DNA of 7,946 nucleotides from Leptospira sp. (GCA_021413405.1 JAIOQL010000597.1:1-7946); one strand, 5' to 3'; positions 1 through 6,592 are shown, counted from the first letter of the stretch. The notes: generated by a model not told the origin, from the letters alone. Numbers and translations: made by a program.

Positions 1-887
1 TATAGAAATTGAACTTCAAGCCCGGGGTTCGTCATGGCAATATCCTGCAAATATTGCTTCATTAAAACAACGTTGAATGATACATCCAATTTGTTGAAAT
101 AGCCCGGATCCAGTTCAAATTCAACAGAAGTCCCATGACCACCGCCTGTGGTAGGCTTCACCTGCTCGATCATATTGTTCTTAATGAGGATTGGTTCCAG
201 TTTATTATAATCCTCAGCCTTGAGATGCGGGCAATCTTTGAAACTTCCATGTTCGTCAAAGTAAAGAATAATTTTTTCAATTTCTTCCTTGGAAAGTTTG
301 AAAGACCTGAGAGTTTTTTTCACCTCTTCCGTTACAGTGAAAAGTTTTTTATAAAGTTTTCCGCCATTTTCTGTCTGAACCTTGAAATAAGAAGAAACCA
401 TTCTAACAAGGGAAATCCCGACGCCATTCTGTCCGGCAACATGGTCTTCCTTTACTTTATCATCAAAATTTTCTCCATACATCAGATGCAAAAAAACTCC
501 TTCTGCATTTTTTGCCGGGATTCCTCGTCCGTTATCCGAAACCGTTATGCGCTTTTGATCTACGGAGAGTGAAACTATCAGTTTTGACATTTTCTCTTTT
601 TCCGGCACCGATTTGTCATTGTGATTTTTTCTGTATTCATCAACACAATTCATGCAGGCCTCATCGAGGCATTTCAGTTTCGCAGGAATATCATTCAGTT
701 CTTCATGAGTAATTTCGTATTTGCCTTCACCGGTCCTGTTGAAAAAATGCTGCTCAAATGTAGACATGGAGTTTTGTCCAAGCCACATACCGGTACGCAT
801 CCTTACATGTTCTACATTGGAAAGCTTTTTGAAATTCCTTTCGCTACCGTTTGATTTACTGCTGTTTACTTTTTTTTCTTCTTTCAT
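1..887 (-). CDS. parE: Type IIA topoisomerase B (ATPase) subunit, ParE-like, 3'-truncated by window edge
   Basis: Read as the complement from an ATG at 885-887; 295 codons are present and the gene continues past base 1. It would be the ATP-driven clamp that works with the A subunit encoded just upstream. The GHKL ATPase motifs are visible: an EHVRMRTGMWLG block at residues 26-37, the expected general-base Glu (E76) and Mg-ligand Asn (N80) in DEACMNCVDE, the ATP-site motif DNGRGIP at 118-124, and the glycine lid GQNGVGISL at 152-160. A transducer-like start (GTSVEFELD, 252-260, then a DIAMTNPGLE segment) follows. Between about residues 185 and 245 lies a charged, helix-like stretch that I do not expect in GyrB or ParE. 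The start is 5 bases after the parC stop, with no strong Shine-Dalgarno, so translational coupling is likely. The lid motif resembles T4 gp39 and eukaryotic topoisomerase II (from recall). The TOPRIM part lies outside the window. Family is confident; the parE versus gyrB name is less so. Confidence 0.85.
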   Translation of the reverse strand, partial: MKEEKKVNSSKSNGSERNFKKLSNVEHVRMRTGMWLGQNSMSTFEQHFFNRTGEGKYEITHEELNDIPAKLKCLDEACMNCVDEYRKNHNDKSVPEKEKMSKLIVSLSVDQKRITVSDNGRGIPAKNAEGVFLHLMYGENFDDKVKEDHVAGQNGVGISLVRMVSSYFKVQTENGGKLYKKLFTVTEEVKKTLRSFKLSKEEIEKIILYFDEHGSFKDCPHLKAEDYNKLEPILIKNNMIEQVKPTTGGGHGTSVEFELDPGYFNKLDVSFNVVLMKQYLQDIAMTNPGLEVQFL

Positions 888-892
888 ATGTA

Positions 893-2281
893 TTACTTGT
901 CCCACTTTGTCTTCAGTTCGCCCAGTTCAAGAACCATAAAATCGGTTAGCTTTGAATCCTGTTTATAAAGAGCAGTGTATTCGCTAAATTTTGATTTTGC
1001 CTCAGTGATTGCCTCTTCGCATTTTCTTACTTCTTCGAGAGTCATACGGTATACAGGGATAGTTGATAGCCATTCATAATATACAAATTTTGCTTTCTGT
1101 AACCTGTCTTCGAATTCGGCTTTCGATTTTATTGAAATCACTTTTTCATTCCATCGCTCTTTAATAAAGCGAATGAGTTCTGAATTTCTGTCAATTTTCT
1201 CCTGTTCCAGCCCGGCAAGTCTTTTGAATCTTCTTATCAGGTGAGTTTTCCGGAAATCGCAAAAACGTTTTATAATCTCTTCCGGGGTGTGGAACTTCAG
1301 CCGTCCTTCATGGGTAATTACATTGTATGTAAGCGTTTCGGCATTTTCTTTATTGAAAAGTTCGCGGATTTCTGTTTCGGAAGGTTTTTCGCCTTTTCTA
1401 TATATGAGTTCAATTTTGAATGTTTGGCTGGAATGATCTATGTAATCCTTGAACCATGTGTCTTTCCGTTCAAGCAGGTCATCGAGGTAATTTACAACTT
1501 TATCCCTATTCCATGTTTGAGGGGAATCTGTCAGAAATAATTTGTCTCCCTCCCATTTGAATCCGAAAGTTGTGACCATGATTTCTGATTTATTGTCATT
1601 TATGTAAGTTCGAAGCTGGCCACCGAAATTTTTATACCACGGTTTTACTTTTTTTACTTTCCCGGATTTCAGATAACTGATCTGGGAATCAATGATGTCG
1701 CCTAACTTATGACTGGGAATGAAACACCTAAAGCCGGTCGCGATCCCCTGTATGTTATTCAGTAGAACTACCGGAACTTTTCCTACAAAATGAATTGGTT
1801 CTTCTTCCGTTTCGTCATAGTTTTTTACATAATCTATGTCCGGAAGACTTTCAAAAAAGCCTACGTCCTTTGCAAAATCGGAAAGTTTCACTTCAGTATA
1901 CCTGGGTGATGCAATTGCACCTGGATCCAGTACATCCCCGAAAGTTCCCTCACCATGGATCAACGGGTAATTATTTGCAAATGTGAAATCCTGCGCCATT
2001 GCAGAAAGTGCATCCTGGATTGATTTGTCACCGTGCGGGTGATATCCCATTGCAAGCCCTGCGACTTTAACGGTTTTTGTGTGACGGTTGCGGGCATCTG
2101 AATTCCACATTGCCCATAAAATTCTTCTTTGAACCGGTTTTAAACCGTCAATTTCCTGCGGAATTGCGCGAGAATCACAAACATATCGCGAATATTTCCT
2201 TTGGTCATCGTTAACCTGGTCTTCAAAGTGTCTCTCCGGGAAATCGGTACGGACATTGCCATTGGAAGGAGTATTTTTCAT
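893..2281 (-). CDS. parC: Type IIA topoisomerase A (cleavage) subunit, ParC/gp52-like, lacking C-terminal domain
   Basis: A complete 462-aa DNA breakage-reunion subunit. Visible motifs are RAIPQEIDGLKPVQRRIL (38-55), the winged-helix HPHGD at 81-85, the active-site SPRYTE with catalytic Tyr128 preceded by Arg127, a NNIQGIATGF block at 176-185 followed by IPSH, and a long coiled-coil and C-gate region from about 330 that ends in a helix at residue 462. GyrA and ParC usually run 750-850 aa with a beta-pinwheel C-terminal domain; that domain is absent here. The end is natural, since the stop is followed by the B-subunit start, so this is not a frameshift. T4 gp52 is of similar length. Lys86 sits where E. 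coli GyrA has Ser83, the quinolone contact. Without a wrapping domain it should relax or decatenate DNA rather than supercoil it (inference). The ATG at 2281 has no obvious Shine-Dalgarno, and no better upstream start is apparent. The A-before-B gene order is also less common. Confidence 0.88.
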   Translation of the reverse strand: MKNTPSNGNVRTDFPERHFEDQVNDDQRKYSRYVCDSRAIPQEIDGLKPVQRRILWAMWNSDARNRHTKTVKVAGLAMGYHPHGDKSIQDALSAMAQDFTFANNYPLIHGEGTFGDVLDPGAIASPRYTEVKLSDFAKDVGFFESLPDIDYVKNYDETEEEPIHFVGKVPVVLLNNIQGIATGFRCFIPSHKLGDIIDSQISYLKSGKVKKVKPWYKNFGGQLRTYINDNKSEIMVTTFGFKWEGDKLFLTDSPQTWNRDKVVNYLDDLLERKDTWFKDYIDHSSQTFKIELIYRKGEKPSETEIRELFNKENAETLTYNVITHEGRLKFHTPEEIIKRFCDFRKTHLIRRFKRLAGLEQEKIDRNSELIRFIKERWNEKVISIKSKAEFEDRLQKAKFVYYEWLSTIPVYRMTLEEVRKCEEAITEAKSKFSEYTALYKQDSKLTDFMVLELGELKTKWDK

Positions 2282-2298
2282 AAATTTGGGGCAAGGAC

Positions 2299-2321
2299 AT
2301 AATACGCTACAGCGTTGTCAA
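2299..2321 (-). promoter_or_regulatory. Candidate parC promoter/operator: TTGACA, dyad, TATTAT
   Basis: On the minus strand a perfect -35-like TTGACA (2316-2321) is followed by the dyad ACGCT-N2-AGCGT (2304-2315, 5-bp arms) and then TATTAT (2299-2304). The spacing between the two hexamers is only 11 bases, too short for a standard sigma-70 promoter. Either the boxes are not used together or the dyad is an operator over the promoter. The site is 18-40 bases before the parC ATG, which leaves a very short leader. Confidence 0.3.
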
Positions 2322-2518
2322 GACATTTAATTTTCGGGGAGATTTTAGGCAATCAATTTGAGTGAATAAATCATTGGTCGAAACGCTTTTTTTTGGTAGA
2401 AGTGACAGATAGCAAAACAGGTTGACAATTGATTGAGAACTAACTTTTGAAACTTAAAAATTTACTGTTTTTATCCGGAAGTTTTCAGGGATAAATTTGG
2501 ATGAAAAAACATAAACTA

Positions 2519-2569
2519 TTTCAGAAATCGACGTAACGAAAATTCATAATTGTGGGCTTTTTTCTGAAA
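2519..2569. repeat. Pair of TTTCWGAAA odd palindromes 42 bp apart
   Basis: TTTCAGAAA at 2519-2527 and TTTCTGAAA at 2561-2569 are exact reverse complements, and each is itself a near-palindrome. They could form a 9-bp stem with a 33-base loop, or be a paired protein site with a centre-to-centre distance of 42 bp, about four helical turns. The same 9-mers also occur inside coding sequence at 4401-4409 and 5394-5402, so chance is a serious alternative in AT-rich DNA. Confidence 0.25.
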
Positions 2570-2654
2570 AATCCGATTGTTGACTGTATTCGAATCCGGA
2601 TTATGCAACCTATTAATTGTTTATCAGAACGAATAATGTAATTATCCCTCAATT

Positions 2655-2660
2655 TATAAT
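2655..2660 (+). promoter_or_regulatory. Candidate -10 box (TATAAT) for the DUF1554 lipoprotein gene
   Basis: A perfect TATAAT lies 43 bases before the lipoprotein ATG in very AT-rich sequence, a sensible place for a start site with a leader of about 35 bases. At 17-bp spacing the -35 position (2632-2637) reads AATAAT, a poor match. TATAAT also occurs easily by chance in such DNA. Confidence 0.35.
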
Positions 2661-2703
2661 AGATTAATTACGATAAATTGAAAATCTTAGCGTACAAAAA
2701 AAG

Positions 2704-3732
2704 ATGACTCCAATATATCTCAGATTCAACACATTAAAGTATAGAGGAATTCTTCTACTTCTGTCATTTTCGGTCCTGTTATACACCGGTTGCAAGAAAT
2801 CAGAACTGAATAATGTTTGCGATCAAAAATCAAAAGCATACCAGGATTCTCTAATTGCGAAAGCAATCCTCGGCGAAAGAACCCCGCTTTGCGGAATGGG
2901 CTTTTATAACTACAATTCACTTTCAATCACTTCACCGGTATCAGGTTACACTCTCAAAAACAGTGCGGATACATTTACCGTTAAACTTTCAAAACAACCT
3001 GACGCAATTGTTATAATCCCGGTAGTTGTTTCAAATACATCGCAGGCATCGGTCTCACCTTCTTCGCTTTCATTTACACCAGGCAACTGGAATTCTCCGC
3101 AAACAGTTACCATGACTGGCATTGATGATTTGAGTTACGGAGTGAGTGGAAGTTTTACCATAAAATTGGGACCTTCTGTCAGTTCTGATTATTTTGCAAA
3201 CGGTCTTACCTGGAGCAGCGGTACTTTACAAAATCGCGATTTTCGAAAATTGATCTTTATATCCAATTCTACTTTGACAGGCAATACAGGGGGGATTCCA
3301 GGAGCTGATTCAATCTGTAATTCTGATTCAGCGAAACCCGTAAACACAGGGACCTATAAAGCATTGATTGTCAACCCGGCAATCCGTGTGGCTTCAGTAA
3401 CTGCAGATATTGGAGACGGTCAGGTAGACTGGGTGCTACTCCCTAACCAACTGTATACTCGCACTGATGGAACTGTAATCATGACTACGAATTCAGCCTC
3501 AATCTATGTGTTTGGACCTAATATGACAAACGCGATTGGAACTACCGGGGCTGCACTTTGGACAGGGCTGAACACAGACTGGACTGCTGCTGGAGGATGT
3601 GTGAATTGGACAGATGGTACTGGTGGAGCGTTTGGGCGCTATGGGGTAGCCAATTCAAGCGCTTTGGCCGCTATAAACGGTGGAAATATAGTATGTACTA
3701 ATCCCAGCAATCTGTATTGTGTTCAGCAATAA
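2704..3732 (+). CDS. Leptospira-type DUF1554 lipoprotein with Calx-beta/Ig-like segment
   Basis: A 342-aa predicted lipoprotein of unknown function. Residues 1-30 form a signal peptide: basic residues, a leucine-rich core (16-26) and a loose spirochaetal lipobox YTGC with Cys30 as the lipid anchor. Residues about 75-180 are a beta-sandwich-like domain with the phrase SFTPGNWNSPQTVTMTGIDD (123-142), typical of Calx-beta or Ig-like repeats in leptospiral surface proteins. Residues about 182-342 match DUF1554 as I remember it: KLIFIS, the core WTGLNTDWT (286-294), CVNWTDG (299-305) and the ending NLYCVQQ. The WxGL and WTDG pattern with paired Cys resembles a C-type-lectin-like fold. Six cysteines remain after the anchor (39, 63, 205, 299, 331, 339), enough for three disulfides, so the mature protein is probably exported and oxidised. 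There is no clear Shine-Dalgarno before the ATG, only an A-rich run. No partner is evident; the gene stands alone, divergent from parC and convergent with gpsA. Confidence 0.85.
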   Translation: MTPIYLRFNTLKYRGILLLLSFSVLLYTGCKKSELNNVCDQKSKAYQDSLIAKAILGERTPLCGMGFYNYNSLSITSPVSGYTLKNSADTFTVKLSKQPDAIVIIPVVVSNTSQASVSPSSLSFTPGNWNSPQTVTMTGIDDLSYGVSGSFTIKLGPSVSSDYFANGLTWSSGTLQNRDFRKLIFISNSTLTGNTGGIPGADSICNSDSAKPVNTGTYKALIVNPAIRVASVTADIGDGQVDWVLLPNQLYTRTDGTVIMTTNSASIYVFGPNMTNAIGTTGAALWTGLNTDWTAAGGCVNWTDGTGGAFGRYGVANSSALAAINGGNIVCTNPSNLYCVQQ

Positions 3733-3744
3733 TCAATAAAATTC

Positions 3745-4752
3745 TTAGTGATTAATTCCCTCGCGTTTTAGATCTCTTCCCATCAGATCCTTGACAACAT
3801 CTTTCGGAGATTTATCTTCGTAGAGCATTTTGTAAACTTCTTCAGTGATCGGCATTTCGATCCCCAGTTTTTTCGAAAGATCATAGCCACTCTTCGCAGT
3901 CTTGACACCTTCCGCGACTTCGTTCATACCAGCTAGAACATCGTTTAACTTTTTCCCTTTCCCTAGTTCAAAACCAACCGTTCTGTTTCTGGATTGTTCG
4001 CCACAACAGGTGAGGACGAGATCGCCCATTCCGGCCGGGCCAAGAAAAGTCATCGGGTCTGCTCCCTGCTTCACGCCTATCCTTGTAATTTCATTTAGCC
4101 CTCTTGTGATGAGGGCAGCTCTTGTGTTTTGTCCGAAACCGAGACCGTCACTAACACCAGCAGCAATCGCAATCACATTTTTCAATGCGCCACCATATTC
4201 AACGCCGATGACATCGGGAGTCCAGTAGGTTCTGAAATAGGTGAAACTGAAAATATTTTGTACGTTACGCGCATTTGCTTCATTTTTGGAAGCAATGCTT
4301 ACGATTGTTGGAACCCTCGAAATAATTTCCTTTGCAAAACTGGGACCCGACAGGTAGGAAAGATACTGGTGAAATTTTCCGGGAAGTTCTGTTTCGAAAA
4401 TTTCTGAAACCAGGCGCAGAGTATCATTTTCTATACCCTTTGTTGCTGAAACTATAGGTGCTTTTTCCGGAAGAATATCTTTGATTTCACGGAGAATTGA
4501 AGTGAGAACATGAGAAGGCGGTGCGGATAGTATCAGTTCCTTTCCCTTGACAACTTCATGCAGATCAGTGCTTGCACGCAACTTCTCCGGCAGCTTGAAC
4601 TGGGGGAGATGCTTGATATTTATATGCTCTTTGTTTATCCCGTCAGCCTGATCCTGCTGCCTCGTCCACATGAGCACATCATATCCTTTGTCTGCAAGAA
4701 GGCTCGCCAGAGCCGTACCAAAACTTCCGGAACCAATTACACCTATTTTCAT
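3745..4752 (-). CDS. gpsA: Glycerol-3-phosphate dehydrogenase [NAD(P)+]
   Basis: A full-length 335-aa GpsA, the usual size. It is a cytoplasmic enzyme that reduces dihydroxyacetone phosphate to sn-glycerol-3-phosphate, the backbone of phospholipids. The N-terminal Rossmann motif is GSGSFG (7-12). Further family motifs are SATKGIE (102-108), GPSFAKE (136-142), the catalytic Lys191 in EYGGALKN, the substrate-binding region RAALITRGLNE (211-221), GMGDLVLTC (241-249) and SRNR (254-257). The start ATG is well set: AAGGA at 4761-4765 lies 8 bases upstream, within the 21-base gap after the VKOR-DsbA stop. It is the last gene of the minus-strand set. Downstream there are only 12 bases before the stop of the convergent lipoprotein gene, with no obvious intrinsic terminator. 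Confidence 0.97.
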   Translation of the reverse strand: MKIGVIGSGSFGTALASLLADKGYDVLMWTRQQDQADGINKEHINIKHLPQFKLPEKLRASTDLHEVVKGKELILSAPPSHVLTSILREIKDILPEKAPIVSATKGIENDTLRLVSEIFETELPGKFHQYLSYLSGPSFAKEIISRVPTIVSIASKNEANARNVQNIFSFTYFRTYWTPDVIGVEYGGALKNVIAIAAGVSDGLGFGQNTRAALITRGLNEITRIGVKQGADPMTFLGPAGMGDLVLTCCGEQSRNRTVGFELGKGKKLNDVLAGMNEVAEGVKTAKSGYDLSKKLGIEMPITEEVYKMLYEDKSPKDVVKDLMGRDLKREGINH

Positions 4753-4760
4753 TTTTCTAT

Positions 4761-4765
4761 TCCTT
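4761..4765 (-). promoter_or_regulatory. Shine-Dalgarno of gpsA (AAGGA)
   Basis: Minus-strand AAGGA, 8 bases before the gpsA ATG and inside the short gap after the preceding stop. It supports the chosen start and independent ribosome loading within a shared transcript. Confidence 0.7.
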
Positions 4766-4773
4766 TATTCAGA

Positions 4774-6030
4774 TCAGCTTTTTTTCATGAGATGGTTTAT
4801 GAGCGCACGGAGAAATTCAATTTCGGGTGTTCCGCTGGCTATCGGCCGGTTATTCACGAATATGCTGGGAGTGCTTTCGATCCTGAGTCTTCCGGCTTCG
4901 TCAACCTCTTTCATAATCTGATCGCGGACTTCCGTTGATCCGAGACATTTCTTGAACTGGGACATATTGAGTCCGGAAAGAGATGCAATCTGGTTTATCG
5001 AACTTACAGTATGCATCTGGCCTTTTTCATTATCTGAATACATTCCTGCATAGACAGGGTAAAATCTTCCCTGTTTTTCCGCGCAGATTGCTGCACTTGC
5101 TGCAATGCATGAGCTCGCACCAGGAGATTGTCTTTGAACAAATTTATTGCAGTTTCCATCCAACGGAAAATTTTTATATGCGACCCGGACAATTCCTGTG
5201 TATTCCGCGAGAATTGTTTTTAGAATGTGGCTTGCATGCATGCAATGACCACAGTTGAAATCAGCATATTTGACAATTGTTATCGGGGCAGTTTTCTCAC
5301 CTGCAATCGGAACATTTGTCATATCAATCTGAACTACCGGAAGCGTTTCATAAATCCGTAATCCTTCTTTGATTTTGGTTTTCATATCTGAATTTTCAGA
5401 AATGGAAAAACTGGATCCGGGCTTTGCCGCGTTACCGAAAACCATTCCAGTTGCAAAAAACCCAAGGATGATGATTGAAAGGTTTAACAATTTCTTATTC
5501 AGAATTTCACGTGAAGTAAAAACTCCTTTAAAATTTGCGATCATAGAATCAGTATCTCCTGTAAGACGTTTGAGTTCCAAAAATGATACGACTGCAATTC
5601 CAATTGAGACCGCGTAGGTAGCGACGCATAGTATACACACAGCATCGATTACAAAAACTGATATAACCGCAAGTGCGAGATCTGCAAGAATTGCAATAAT
5701 GGAAAGTGCCAGCGCGAGACTTGCAAGTACAATTTTAGAAGGATTATCCTGAGAGGAAAATAGAGGAGTTATGAAAAGTGCAGCTACTAATCCGTAGAAT
5801 GTGAATCCGAAAAGAGCAACTGGAAGATCTCCCAGTAAAGGAAGATTCCTGAAACCTGAAAAATTGCTTTCCGCTACCTTTTCGCACCCACCACCGCTTA
5901 CGGAGCAAAGAGTAGAGACCAGGGCTCCACCGGACCCAAAGAATTCAAAAATGAGAAGAAGAGAAATAATCACTCCCGTTATGGAAAGGAGAATTCCCCC
6001 GATGCCAAATGCTGATACTTTATCTTTCAT
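4774..6030 (-). CDS. VKOR-DsbA fusion: membrane disulfide-bond-forming oxidoreductase
   Basis: A 418-aa fusion that should make protein disulfides outside the cytoplasm: the VKOR part oxidises the thioredoxin-like part and passes electrons to quinone. The N-terminal half is a VKOR membrane domain, with TM1 about 8-31, a loop with Cys42 and Cys49 followed by the conserved-type Ser55, TM2 about 70-91, TM3 about 99-125, the CILC redox motif at 132-135 beginning TM4, and TM5 about 183-199. After a linker, residues about 245-418 are a DsbA/thioredoxin-fold domain with active site CGHC (260-263), the cis-Pro motif TPSIFV (Pro388), and extra Cys at 294, 308, 316 and 362. The layout resembles the fused cyanobacterial VKOR. 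The frame stays open to an ATG at 6084, but that start would overlap the MORN gene; the ATG at 6030 has AAAGGAA upstream and begins right before TM1, so I chose it. It lies 26 bases after the MORN stop and 21 before gpsA. Confidence 0.92.
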   Translation of the reverse strand: MKDKVSAFGIGGILLSITGVIISLLLIFEFFGSGGALVSTLCSVSGGGCEKVAESNFSGFRNLPLLGDLPVALFGFTFYGLVAALFITPLFSSQDNPSKIVLASLALALSIIAILADLALAVISVFVIDAVCILCVATYAVSIGIAVVSFLELKRLTGDTDSMIANFKGVFTSREILNKKLLNLSIIILGFFATGMVFGNAAKPGSSFSISENSDMKTKIKEGLRIYETLPVVQIDMTNVPIAGEKTAPITIVKYADFNCGHCMHASHILKTILAEYTGIVRVAYKNFPLDGNCNKFVQRQSPGASSCIAASAAICAEKQGRFYPVYAGMYSDNEKGQMHTVSSINQIASLSGLNMSQFKKCLGSTEVRDQIMKEVDEAGRLRIESTPSIFVNNRPIASGTPEIEFLRALINHLMKKS

Positions 6031-6039
6031 ACTGCAGTT

Positions 6040-6044
6040 TCCTT
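6040..6044 (-). promoter_or_regulatory. Shine-Dalgarno deciding the VKOR-DsbA start (AAGGA)
   Basis: Minus-strand AAGGA within AAAGGAA, 9 bases before the ATG at 6030 and in the gap after the MORN gene stop. It favours this start over the in-frame ATG at 6084, which would add 18 residues of no recognisable type. Confidence 0.7.
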
Positions 6045-6056
6045 TTTCAAAAATAA

Positions 6057-6572
6057 TTACTTCACGGGCTTTCCGGCTTTCCATTGGCCGGAAAAAATAA
6101 CACTTCCGTCAATTTTCGTGTGTGTTCCTTCTCCATCCGGAAGATCATCCCGGAAATTACCTGTGTATCTGTCGCCTCTTGCGTTTGTTATGGAACCAAG
6201 GCCATTTTGTTTATTATTCTGCCAGTTGCCTACATATTTTCGGCCATCGGGCCAGGCATAAATCCCGTGTCCGTTTCTCTGATTTTCTTTCCACTCACCG
6301 ATGTACTGTTCACCTTCGTGCAACCCGGTTGTATAATTTACAACTCCATGTCCTTCCCTTTTTCCATCCCTGAACCCGCCCATATAAATCATACCATCGG
6401 TTGAAATATACGTTCCTTTTCCTGATGGCTTGCTTCCTTTGATTTCGCCTTCATACTGATCCCCGTTTTCGAAACGGATTTTTCCCTTGTGCCTGCAATC
6501 AGTGAAGACGGATGAAATTATAAATAAAGTTAGAATAATACCTGCCGAAAAAAAATGCTTTTTCATTCTCAT
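6057..6572 (-). CDS. MORN-repeat putative lipoprotein
   Basis: A 171-aa exported protein built almost wholly of MORN repeats. Residues 1-26 look like a signal peptide: MRMKKH, then a hydrophobic stretch to about 23, ending VFTDC with a candidate lipid-anchor Cys26. Asp just before that Cys is unusual for a lipobox, so it may instead be a periplasmic protein or an N-terminal anchor. Five full repeats follow, each of the form YxGxW/F...G.G, beginning near residues 37, 60, 87, 110 and 133, plus a partial sixth ending at GKPVK. MORN repeats form extended beta-hairpin rods; bacterial versions have no single known role and a specific function cannot be assigned. The start ATG has GGAG 10 bases upstream (6583-6586); a second ATG two codons in is possible. 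It lies 20 bases after hisA and 26 before the VKOR-DsbA fusion, so it is probably co-transcribed with both. Confidence 0.85.
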   Translation of the reverse strand: MRMKKHFFSAGIILTLFIISSVFTDCRHKGKIRFENGDQYEGEIKGSKPSGKGTYISTDGMIYMGGFRDGKREGHGVVNYTTGLHEGEQYIGEWKENQRNGHGIYAWPDGRKYVGNWQNNKQNGLGSITNARGDRYTGNFRDDLPDGEGTHTKIDGSVIFSGQWKAGKPVK

Positions 6573-6592
6573 GAGTGGTTTTCTCCGTATTG

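Larger units (their letters stand above)
2282..2703. other. AT-rich divergent intergenic region
   Basis: This gap separates parC (leftward) from the DUF1554 lipoprotein gene (rightward), so it should carry both promoters. I see no convincing gene in it. The best small ORF is an 11-codon one at 2501-2536, with no family signal. A run of eight T at 2387-2394 has no stem before it and is not a credible terminator. Candidate elements are listed separately. Other fragments are a consensus-like TTGACA at 2422-2427 without a matching -10, and a 10-bp perfect palindrome AATCCGGATT at 2593-2602, just after a TTGACT at 2580-2585. Confidence 0.7.

Noticed and set aside
135..939. Four plus-strand open frames of 66-145 aa across the left end
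   Set aside because: They are antisense to the conserved ParE-like and ParC-like frames and show no family motifs; they are shadows of the minus-strand genes.
893..2281. Truncated gyrA pseudogene
   Set aside because: The frame is intact with all catalytic motifs, and the stop falls at the natural end of the C-gate, 5 bases before the partner gene.
2387..2394. Run of eight T resembling a terminator tail
   Set aside because: The preceding bases form no GC-rich stem and there is no gene ending just upstream on that strand.
2501..2536. Eleven-codon ORF starting MKKHK in the divergent gap
   Set aside because: Very short, no clear Shine-Dalgarno, no regulatory hairpin after it and no leader-peptide signature such as a codon run.
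6031..6084. Longer VKOR-DsbA start at 6084
   Set aside because: It would overlap the end of the MORN gene, adds 18 non-conserved residues and lacks the good Shine-Dalgarno found before the ATG at 6030.
6057..6572. MORN coding repeats as a DNA tandem repeat or CRISPR-like array
   Set aside because: The repetition is at protein level; the DNA units differ in sequence and lack identical spaced repeats.
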